Source: DATLYH01 sp035575035
GTDB taxonomy: Bacteria > Planctomycetota > Planctomycetia > Gemmatales > Gemmataceae
Length of the DNA stretch: 8,353 nucleotides
NCBI GenBank assembly: GCA_035575035.1
Contig: DATLYH010000269.1
Coordinates: forward strand, 1-8,353
Direction: 5' to 3'
Within the stretch, counting starts at the first letter, position 1; each line of letters begins with the position of its first letter. Positions 1 through 7,300 of this stretch are shown here, in pieces. Made by a program: the position numbers and the translations under genes. The notes beneath the pieces were generated by a model that was given only the letters and a program-made list of their open reading frames with translations, searched no databases and was not told the origin of the DNA.

Positions 1-56
1 GCCCGAGCGTTTTGCTGGCCATTCTTCCCGAGGAAGGCTGTTTCAGGCCCGCTGAT

Positions 57-140
57 CGACGCCCGCCAGCATGATCAGCAGCGGCCTGGATCAACCTCGC
101 CTGCCGCGGTTCCGCCGCTCGATCATGCTGGCGGGCGTCG
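57..140. repeat. Long hairpin with perfect 20-bp inverted arms
   Basis: The arm at 57-76 (begins CGACGCCCGCC, ends ATGATC) is the exact reverse complement of 121-140. Inside the 44-base loop a second stem of 6 bp pairs 80-85 (AGCGGC) with 114-119 (GCCGCT). A competing shorter hairpin is also possible: GCTGATC at 51-57 pairs with GATCAGC at 73-79, which would disrupt the long stem. No T-run follows, so it is not a classic intrinsic terminator. It could be a small palindromic or MITE-like repeat, a structured leader, or the end of an upstream transcript. The pairing is seen directly; the role is unknown. Confidence 0.75.
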
Positions 141-198
141 GCGGGCCCGAGAGCCTTCCACGGACCAGGTCCCGTAGTAGACGACTCTCCCGGACGAA

Positions 199-227
199 GA
201 CGGGCGGCTCCCTTCGGGCCGCCCGTC
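199..227 (+). terminator. Terminator-like GC hairpin upstream of gene 1
   Basis: GACGGGCGGC at 199-208 pairs perfectly with GCCGCCCGTC at 218-227 across a 9-base loop, TCCCTTCGG. An alternative loop closing lets CCC pair with GGG around TTC. The stem is followed by pyrimidine-rich sequence (CTTCCCTCTCTC) rather than a true T-run. It resembles a rho-independent terminator of a high-GC genome and may end an upstream transcript. Because it finishes only 24 bases before the first GTG, it could instead be a 5' leader attenuator of gene 1. Confidence 0.5.
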
Positions 228-244
228 CTTCCCTCTCTCAAAAC

Positions 245-248
245 AAGG
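245..248 (+). promoter_or_regulatory. Weak ribosome binding site bearing on the gene 1 start
   Basis: AAGG at 245-248 is the only purine-rich Shine-Dalgarno-like motif before gene 1. It lies 3 bases before GTG 252, which is too close, and 9 bases before GTG 258, which is a normal spacing. This mildly favours GTG 258 as the true start, removing two residues. Confidence 0.4.
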
Positions 249-251
249 TGC

Positions 252-3200
252 GTGTCCGTGCCCACTCGCATTCATCTGGAAGACCTGCAACGTGCCTGGG
301 AGGCCCGAGACCCGGAGTTGCCCCGGCTGATCGAGACCCTGTCGCAGCAGCCCGATGAGCCGCCCCAGACCCCCATCCGTCAGGGGGCGATGACTTTCCA
401 GCGGTTCCTGGCCGAGATCCAGAGCACGCCCTTCCACCGCAAGCCGAAGGAAGAGCAGGCCCATTACCGCATCGAGCAGATGAAGGCGCTGGAGGCGCCC
501 GACGCCGAGGTGCCGCTGCCGGAGCGCCTCCGGCTGCACGACCTCATCTTCAAGCTCTGGCAGGAGAACGACCTGTTCGCCCGGACCTGTTTGCTGAAGG
601 TCATCGCCACGGTGAAGTTGACCTACGGCCCCTGGCGGGCGCTGAAGCGGATCTTCAAAGAAGCAGAGGCGCGGGGCGACACGGAGGTCTACGGCGCCCT
701 GGCGGCCCGCTTCGACACGGCCTACGCCGCCTGGCAGAGTGACATTCGCCGGGGCACCCTGGCCTACCTCTGCCGGCGGGCCTGGCGCTACCTGCGCCGC
801 CTGGGGATCGCCTTGCCGGCCGCCTACCCCGACGCCTGCGTGGACGTGCTCGCCCACTATCCCGAAGGCGTCAACTGGGACCGGACCTGGGTGGCCAATC
901 ATATCTTCTATCACGAGACGCGCCAGTACACGCGCAGCAGCTTCCGGTTAAGCCCCCGCCCGACCAACCTGCTCAAGCACCGGGCCTATGCGGAGCTGTG
1001 GCGGCGCACCCCGCGGCCGCTGTTCGCGCTTCTGGAACGGGCCCAGAGCGAGCGAGTCCGCGCGTACGCCGTCAGCGCCCTCAAGGCCGACTTCCGCTCG
1101 TCGCTGCGCGAGGTGGAGCCGGCCTGGGTCGCCCGGCTGGTCCACGTCGGCAGTGCAACCATCGATTCGTTCGTGGTCTGGATCCTCACCAACGTCCCGC
1201 GCTTCGAGCAGGCGGCCTTCCGTACCCTCGGCCTGCACGACGCCGTCCTGCGCCTGTTCGACTCTCCTTCGTCCGAGGCCCAGTCGTATGCCGCCGACTA
1301 CGCCCGCACCCACGCGCGCGATCTGCCGGTGGGCGAGTTGGTCCGGCTGGCCAACAGCGAGAACGAGGACGTGCGGGGCCTGGCCTTCGACCTGCTTCAG
1401 GCGCGCGACCCGCGCAAGGACGTGGGGCTGGAGGCGTGGGGGGCCTTGCTCGAAACGGAGTATGGCCACGAGTTGGCGGCCAGGGTGCTCCGCAAGAGCT
1501 TCGGCGCCCGCGAGCTGACCCCGGACTGGTTCAAGGACCGCCTCTTCTCCGAGAACGAGACGGCCTTCGAGTTTGTCAAGGACCTGCTGCCGCAGGTCCA
1601 CCCGTATCAGAAACTGGGCCCCGGCTTCTTCGCCGACCTGATCGACCGCATCGACGACCCGGCCAGCTACACGGCCCGGCGCGTGGCGGGATACGCCCTG
1701 GGCGAGCTGGCCCGCTTCGACCTGAACACGCTGGACCGCGACTTCCTCCAGCGCCTGCTGGTCCACCCGCTGACCACGCATCGGGCCCGCGCCTGGATCA
1801 ACGAGGGCCGGCTCAAGACCCAATCGTTGCCGGTCGAGTTCTTCAAGGCGCTGGCCTACCACCCCGACTGGGAGGCGAACCCGTGGATCGCCGACCTAAA
1901 GCAGAGCAACCGCGTTTGGGCCCGGCAGCTAGAGTTCAATGAGGAGCTGGCCGACCAGGTGCTCGGCTGGCTAAAGGATGTGCGCCGGTTCGCGCCGGCA
2001 GACATCGGCCTTGACTGGCTGATGCAGCTGGTGATGCGCAGCGAGCCGCGCTACCATGACTTCGCCGTCGAGACTCTGATCAAATCGTTCGTGCCGGCCG
2101 ACTTCGCTCCGCGGGCCCCCTCACCCCCACCCCTCTCCCCCGAAGCGGGGGAGAGGGGAGAAGAAAAGGCTCCCCTCTCCCCCCTGGGGGGGAGAGGGGT
2201 TGGGGGTGAGGGGGGGCGTCCCGAGGTGAACCTGGGCGGCCGGTCGTTCCTGTTCACCGGCAAGATGGCAACCATGCCGCGCAAGGAGGCGGAGGAGCGC
2301 GTCCGCAAGGCGGGCGGCACCGTCTTTTCCGCGGTGTCGTCCAAGCTTCATTACCTGGTGATCGGCGACGAGGGCTCGCCGCTGTACGGCCACGGCAAGA
2401 AGGGGGCCAAGCAGCTCAAGGCGGAGGAGCTGAACGCCCAGGGGGCGAATATCAGCATCATCTCGGAGACCGCCTTCCTGCGCATGCTGTCGGGCGAGCG
2501 GCAAACCTACTCCGCCGACGCCACGCTGGCCGGCTGCGAACGGCTCTGGGAAATGGTCGTGGCCCCCGGCCCCGGCGATGCCCCGCTGGCGCGGTTCGCC
2601 ATGAAGTACATCCGCCGCCATCATCCCGAGATCTGCCTGGACGAAACCGACCGCCCCGTCGATCCCGGGGCCGAGATCCCGGCCGCGTTCCTGACCTTCG
2701 AGCGGGTCAAGCCGCTCTTCGCGGAGAGCCGCAAGCCGCTGCGCGACTTCGCCCTGGGCCTGGCCAAGTGGGAGTTCGCCCGCTGGTCGCCGCCAGCCGA
2801 GGAACTGATCAAGCTCGCGGAACTGCCCTACGGCGAGGTGCGGAAGTTCGTGGCCGAGGCGCTCTTGGCCGACGAGGCCCCCGAGCACCGCCGCTACCGC
2901 ATCGACCCGGCCGTGCTGTCGCCCGCCGCCGTCTACAGCTTCTGCGAGTCGCCCGATGAGCAGACGCGGCTGCTGGGCATGGAGTTGATCAAGCGCTCGC
3001 CGCGATTGCAGGTGCCGGAGGAACTGTTCCGGCTGACGGAGAGTCCCGACCGCAAGGTGCGCGGCTTCGTGATCCGGGCGCTGTGGTCGCTCTACCGCGA
3101 CCGCGGCATCAAGGCCGACTGGAAGCCCTACGTGCCGCCGCCGTCGGCGCTGGCGGCCGGCAAGAAGAAGGAGGACCGAGGCCCCGGCGCGCCGCACCGG

Positions 3201-3542
3201 CCGGAACAGCTGCCGGCCAACCTGCCGACCCTGGCCGAGTTCCTGCGCCGCGTCCTGTTCGAGATCCCGCCGGGCCGCACCGAGCCGAGCAAGGACGGGA
3301 CCGAAGGGATCACCATCCGCCTCAAGCCGCTGCCGGCCCGGAAGGCGAAGCTGGCGCTGGTGGAGATGATGCGCGACCTGGCCCTGGAGGATGTTGACTT
3401 CGCCCGGGGTGTGTTGCCGCTCTTGGAGGAGTTCATGGTATCGCGCGGCCAGAGCGAGCACGCCGCCTGCCTGGTGGCCGTGACGCGCATCCGCAAGAAG
3501 CATCCCGACCTTCAGCCCGCTGTGACGGAGGCGGTACCATGA
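252..3542 (+). CDS. Large HEAT-like repeat protein with a central BRCT domain
   Basis: A 1096-residue protein with no signal peptide or membrane segment, so probably cytoplasmic. The reading frame is open back to a TGA at 72-74, but the first usable start is GTG 252; GTG 258 has better ribosome-binding spacing. Residues about 1-620 and 750-1090 are largely helical with scattered HEAT-type units of the form VRxxAxxxL, for example near residues 267 (RVRAYAVSAL), 372 (DVRGLAFDLL), 861 (EVRKFVAEAL) and 935 (KVRGFVIRAL). Residues about 658-746 form a BRCT domain: GGRSFLFTGKM, then MPRKEAEERVRKAGG with the conserved Gly pair, a hydrophobic HYLVIGDEG strand, and a closing helix ending FLRML. The pattern is closest to the ligase/RFC1 BRCT type. 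BRCT domains bind DNA ends, phosphopeptides or partner proteins; no catalytic motif was found here. Residues about 622-655 are encoded by a palindromic repeat and are Pro/Gly/Glu-rich, probably a disordered linker. A basic, Pro-rich stretch lies near residues 968-990. Function is unknown; a scaffold role is inferred. First gene of a probable three-gene operon. Confidence 0.93.
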   Translation: MSVPTRIHLEDLQRAWEARDPELPRLIETLSQQPDEPPQTPIRQGAMTFQRFLAEIQSTPFHRKPKEEQAHYRIEQMKALEAPDAEVPLPERLRLHDLIFKLWQENDLFARTCLLKVIATVKLTYGPWRALKRIFKEAEARGDTEVYGALAARFDTAYAAWQSDIRRGTLAYLCRRAWRYLRRLGIALPAAYPDACVDVLAHYPEGVNWDRTWVANHIFYHETRQYTRSSFRLSPRPTNLLKHRAYAELWRRTPRPLFALLERAQSERVRAYAVSALKADFRSSLREVEPAWVARLVHVGSATIDSFVVWILTNVPRFEQAAFRTLGLHDAVLRLFDSPSSEAQSYAADYARTHARDLPVGELVRLANSENEDVRGLAFDLLQARDPRKDVGLEAWGALLETEYGHELAARVLRKSFGARELTPDWFKDRLFSENETAFEFVKDLLPQVHPYQKLGPGFFADLIDRIDDPASYTARRVAGYALGELARFDLNTLDRDFLQRLLVHPLTTHRARAWINEGRLKTQSLPVEFFKALAYHPDWEANPWIADLKQSNRVWARQLEFNEELADQVLGWLKDVRRFAPADIGLDWLMQLVMRSEPRYHDFAVETLIKSFVPADFAPRAPSPPPLSPEAGERGEEKAPLSPLGGRGVGGEGGRPEVNLGGRSFLFTGKMATMPRKEAEERVRKAGGTVFSAVSSKLHYLVIGDEGSPLYGHGKKGAKQLKAEELNAQGANISIISETAFLRMLSGERQTYSADATLAGCERLWEMVVAPGPGDAPLARFAMKYIRRHHPEICLDETDRPVDPGAEIPAAFLTFERVKPLFAESRKPLRDFALGLAKWEFARWSPPAEELIKLAELPYGEVRKFVAEALLADEAPEHRRYRIDPAVLSPAAVYSFCESPDEQTRLLGMELIKRSPRLQVPEELFRLTESPDRKVRGFVIRALWSLYRDRGIKADWKPYVPPPSALAAGKKKEDRGPGAPHRPEQLPANLPTLAEFLRRVLFEIPPGRTEPSKDGTEGITIRLKPLPARKAKLALVEMMRDLALEDVDFARGVLPLLEEFMVSRGQSEHAACLVAVTRIRKKHPDLQPAVTEAVP
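2116..2216. repeat. Double-hairpin C/G-rich palindromic repeat, translated in frame
   Basis: The unit is made of two hairpins. On the left, CCCCTCTCCCCC (2130-2141) pairs perfectly with GGGGGAGAGGGG (2147-2158); a further G-C pair leaves a 3-base loop. On the right, CCCCTCTCCCCCC (2172-2184) faces a seven-G run plus AGAGGGG (2186-2199). The outer ends also pair: CCCCCTCACCCCCA at 2116-2129 matches the complement of TTGGGGGTGAGGGGG at 2200-2214 with one unmatched base. The whole element therefore looks like a mobile palindrome with terminal inverted repeats. It is read through without a stop in gene 1, giving a Pro/Ser/Gly/Glu-rich segment just before the BRCT domain. Similar CCCTCACCCCCAACCCCTCTC-type repeats are, from memory, widespread between and within genes of several high-GC and environmental bacteria. 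Confidence 0.88.
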
Positions 3543-3572
3543 ATGGAGTATGACTTGAGATTCCGCCCACCT

Positions 3573-3576
3573 GGAG
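3573..3576 (+). promoter_or_regulatory. Ribosome binding site of gene 2
   Basis: GGAG at 3573-3576 lies 10 bases before ATG 3587 and supports that start. It is the clearest Shine-Dalgarno motif in the window. Confidence 0.55.
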
Positions 3577-3586
3577 ATAGATAACC

Positions 3587-4318
3587 ATGCCGTTGCTCGA
3601 CCACGTTCACGCACCATTTAGCCTGGAACACCACTGGGAGTCGTTCCACTCGAACTGGGCGACGCGCATCGCCGACGCGCTGAGCGATTGCTTGCCGCCC
3701 GAATTCATTGCCGAGGAGCACGCTCACGCCGGCCCGAACCTGGAGATCGACGTCGCGACCTACGAGCGGACCTCCGGACGTCCTGATGCGCTGCCCAACG
3801 GCCCCCAGGTCGCGACCGCGGCGCCGCCGACCTGGGCGCCCCCCGCTCCAGCCAAGATGATGCCGGCGGTGTTCCCCGATACGTTCGAGGTGCGTGTCCT
3901 TTCGACGGTCGGCGGCCTGAAGGTCGTCGGGGCAATCGAGCTGATCAGCCCAAGCAACAAGGACCGTCCTGAGGAACGGCGCGCATTCGCCACCAAGTGC
4001 GCCAGTTATCTCCACCAGGGCATTAGCCTGATCATCATTGACATCGTCACGAATCGGCGAGCTAACTTGCACAATGAGATAATGCGCCTGATGGACGCGG
4101 CACCGGACCTCAACCTGCCACCTGAGACGGACCTTTACTCCGTGGCCTATCGTCCCGTCTTGCGGCAAGGGCAGCCCAAGATCGATCTCTGGTTCGCGAC
4201 CTTCAACGTGGGTGGAGCGCTTCCGGTCATGCCGCTGCGGTTGACGGGCGACCTGTTTGTGCCGGTCGATTTTGAGGCCACTTATCAGGAAGCATGCCGG
4301 AGGCGGCGGCTGGTTTGA
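3587..4318 (+). CDS. DUF4058 family protein
   Basis: A 243-residue protein, about the usual length for planctomycete members of DUF4058. The N-terminus MPLLDHVHAPFSLEHHWESF followed by HSNWATRIADAL and a PNLEIDVATYE strand is the family's typical opening as I recall it, and the C-terminus (DLFVPVDFEATYQEACRR) is the typical close. The core runs FEVRV (residues 100-104), then GAIELISPSNK with E118, S121, N124 and K125, then a helix containing K and Y, and IIIDIV with D152. This E...SxxNK...K..Y..G...ID order recalls the restriction-endonuclease-like fold of Uma2 (DUF820) proteins, but catalysis is not established for DUF4058. Residues about 68-98 are a Pro/Ala-rich insert. The gene starts 44 bases after gene 1 and ends 39 bases before gene 3, so it is probably co-transcribed. 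By eye it uses more A/T-ending codons (ATT, AAT, TTG, TAT, CAA) than its neighbours, which hints at a different origin. Family assignment is from motif memory; biochemical role unknown. Confidence 0.88.
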   Translation: MPLLDHVHAPFSLEHHWESFHSNWATRIADALSDCLPPEFIAEEHAHAGPNLEIDVATYERTSGRPDALPNGPQVATAAPPTWAPPAPAKMMPAVFPDTFEVRVLSTVGGLKVVGAIELISPSNKDRPEERRAFATKCASYLHQGISLIIIDIVTNRRANLHNEIMRLMDAAPDLNLPPETDLYSVAYRPVLRQGQPKIDLWFATFNVGGALPVMPLRLTGDLFVPVDFEATYQEACRRRRLV

Positions 4319-4357
4319 TCATCAATCACGAGACGCACTCACCATCGGGGCGGGCTG

Positions 4358-7300
4358 ATGAGCACCACCGTCAAATCTCTGACCTACCGCGGCGATGTGA
4401 AGGCGGCCGTCGGCGTCGGCAGCACGCTGGTCTTCGTCACCGTCCACCCCGAGGGCCACCCCACCGGCGTTCATCGTCTCGATACCGAGAAGCTCTCCCT
4501 GGCCGTGGACCCGCTGCCGGCTGGCGGCACCGCCCTGATCAATGAGAAGGACATTCTCTGGGTCGGCGGCAGCGACAACCGCATCTACCAGGCCTCGTCC
4601 CGCGGCGGTGCCCCGACGCCGCTCGGCCCGCCGCTCGCCGCCACGCCGATCGCCCTGGCCCTGCTGGCCAACGACCGGCTGGCCGTGCTGGGCGGCACCA
4701 ACGTCATCATCCTGTCGCGCAAGGACGGCAAGGTCCTGCAAACGCTCGACCTGCCCGATATGGGGACCTGCCTGGCGGCCGATCCCACGGGACAGTGGCT
4801 GGTCGCGGGAACGGTCAAGGGAATCGTCACCGTCTTCGACGGCGAGGGGAAGGCCGAGTTCCTCGTCAGCGAGTCGGAGAAGCTGCACGAGGGCGCCGTC
4901 ACCGCACTGCTGTTCGAGTTGGAAGAGCTGCGCTTCTTCTCGGCCGGCGCAGACAACAAGCTGCTCTCGACCCACGCCCGCGGCAAGCTGGAGCCGGAGG
5001 ACCGCGGCAAGGGGTCCAACCACGCCGAGCCGATTACCGCCATCCTCTGGGGCCCCGGCGACCGCTTCTACACCGGCAGCCGCGACAAGACCGTCAAGTC
5101 CTGGCCGCGTACCGGCGGCGCCAAACCCGCCACGGTCAAGGACGGCATCGGCAAGGTCGTCGCCCTGACCCTTGTGCAGGTTTACCAGCGGCCGCACCTG
5201 GTCGTCGGCTGCGACGACAACAGCTTCCGCTTCTACGTTCTCGATGCTGCCGGCAAGGTCGGCGACCAGAGCCACCGCATCAACGACGCTTACGCCTGGG
5301 CGCGCTACGAGTTCGCCCAGGACGACGCCCGCCGCCGCGAGGCCGCCCTGCGGACCCTGGCCGGTTTCAACGACACCCCGTCGATCGAGCTGATCTCCGA
5401 ACAGGTTGGCAAGGACGCCGACCACGCCCTGCGCAAATTGGCGGCCCAGCTGTTGGGCGAGTCGAACCACCCGCGGGCCGCCAAGCTGCTGGAGCAGTGG
5501 CTCCAGCACGCCGACGAGGCGGTGCGCGTGGCGGCGCTGGAGGGCCTGCGGAAGCACCTCGGCGAGCAAGACCTGCGGCCGCTTGATTGGGCGCTCAACG
5601 TCGAGAAGGCGGACGTGGGCCGGCTGGCGGTGCAGGCGCTGGAAGCGCTGGCGGCCCGCGATGATCAGGCATTGACCCGGCTGATGGAGGCGCTGGACCA
5701 CAAGACGCCCGAGGTCCGCCAGGCGGCGTTGGTCAGCCTGGAGCGCGTCCACCCGGCCGACTCGCCGGAGGCCAACTTGATCGCGCTGGGCTCCAAGCAC
5801 GCCGATCTGCGGCGGCTGACGTTGATCCGCCTCTTCCAGCGGCAGATGCTGCACCATGCCCGGGTCCAGGCCGCGCTGCGCTGGCGCATGGAGGACGACG
5901 ATGCCGCGGTCCGCGGGACCGCCTTCTTGCTGTCGCTCTACACCCGGCCGAAGCTGGTGCCGGCGTTGCGCTCGCGCGACCCCGAGCTGCACCGGCAGCT
6001 GCACGAGCTGGAGACCTTCTCCCTGGAAGAGAAGGACGATGACAAGAAGGAGGGAAAGAAGGCGCAGGCATCCCGGCCAAAGGAAGTCCCGCTCGACCTG
6101 GAGGAGTCCGACTACGACCCACTGCTGCAAGCAACGGCCAGCCGGGCCCTCGACACCTGCCTGCGCGGTGCCCGCGGTCTGGCCGTGCTGGGCGATGCGC
6201 GTGCCTTCAGCCTGCTGTTGCAGCTCAGCCGCGAGCCCGACGCCGCCGCCCGCGCGGAGGTTTGCCGCGCCCTGGCCGCCCTCGACGACCCGCGCAGCAT
6301 CCAGCGCCTGCGCTCCCTCCTTTATGACCCGGAAGCCACGGTGCGCGACGCGGCCTTCTCCGCCCTGGAAGAGATCCACGGCACCGACCCGCTGCTGGCC
6401 GCCGAGGCCGGGCTGAGTTCCTCGTTCGAGGACGTCCGCAAACGGGCACTGCAGGTGTTGATCCGGGCCGTCCGCAAGGCGCCGCCGACAAAGGCCGACG
6501 AGCCCGCCTGGCAACTCCTCGTCCGGGCGCTCAACGACAACTTCCCGGGCGTCCGCAGCGAGGCGTTCAAGGCCGCCCTTAACCTGCAAATCGCCGGCGG
6601 CGGCGTCAACACTCTGCGCTTCGTCCTCCAGAGCATTCACGCCGACATCCGGCTGGAGGTCTTGACCGAGCTGATGGCCCAGGCGGAGGAGGAGTGGGCC
6701 TGGAACCTCCTCTTGGAGTTCTACAACGACCATGACCCGGCCCTGCGGAGCGAGGCCTTCGCCTTCGCCAGCAGCAAGAAGACCAAGGAGCTGACACCGC
6801 TGGAGGCCGGCCTGCGCTCGCAGTACGCCGACATTCGCAAGAAGGCGGTCGAGGCCCTGATCAAGAAACACACGCCGGCCGCCCAGGCGCTGCTGGTCAA
6901 GGCGCTGGACGACCCGGAGAAGGAGGTCCGGCAGCTGGCCCTGGAGTCGCTGGTCGGCGCCGACGCCCGCGGGGCGCTGGCCCAGGCGCTGAACAGTCCG
7001 CATGCCGACATCCGGGTGCGGGCCGGCAAAGCGCTGGCGCGGCACGGCGATTCGACAGCCCTGGCCCCGCTGCTGGCCCTGGCCACGGTGCCCGAGCCGC
7101 CGGAGAAGGAGCGACGGCCGGACTGGCAGGACCTGGCCTGCACGGCGCTGGCGGGACTGGCCCAGCTCGGCGACCCGGCCGCCCTGCCGCACCTCGTCCC
7201 GCTGCTCGGCAGCAAGCACGACATGATCCGCAAGAACGCGGCCTTCGCCCTGACCTGGTGCGCCCTGCCGCACCAGGTCGAGACGCTGCGGCAGGCGCTA

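Noticed and set aside
1..22. Possible divergent minus-strand gene start at 22-20 (ATGGCCAGCAAAACG)
   Set aside because: Only seven codons are visible and the purine-rich GGGAAG is one base from the ATG, too close for a ribosome binding site. It cannot be judged from this window.
1..177. Possible 3' end of an upstream gene on the + strand (frame 1 open to TAG at 175, or frame 3 open to TGA at 72)
   Set aside because: Both fragments are short, neither has recognisable motifs, and frame 1 would run through the long inverted repeat. No choice between them is supportable.
1..251. Sigma-70-like promoter upstream of gene 1
   Set aside because: TTGCTG near 13 has no credible -10 box at normal spacing, and no other -35/-10 pair stands out in this GC-rich stretch.
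123..914. A 263-codon minus-strand open frame over the gene 1 start
   Set aside because: It is antisense to well-formed helical coding sequence, has no recognisable domain and runs across the terminator-like hairpin.
3539..3584. Mini-ORFs MNGV (3539-3553) and MEYDLRFRPPGDR (3543-3584)
   Set aside because: Too short and without their own ribosome binding sites to call as genes. They are used only as a hint in the insertion finding.
2121..3617. A 498-codon minus-strand open frame opposite gene 1
   Set aside because: It is low-complexity sequence antisense to the BRCT and HEAT regions of gene 1, with the same GC-bias explanation. It has no convincing ribosome binding site or domain.
4322..7273. 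A 983-codon open frame on the minus strand opposite gene 3
   Set aside because: Its translation is rich in Gly, Gln, Arg, Leu and Val without domain motifs, and it lies exactly antisense to a clear propeller/HEAT protein. Strong GC bias at third codon positions keeps the opposite frame free of stops.
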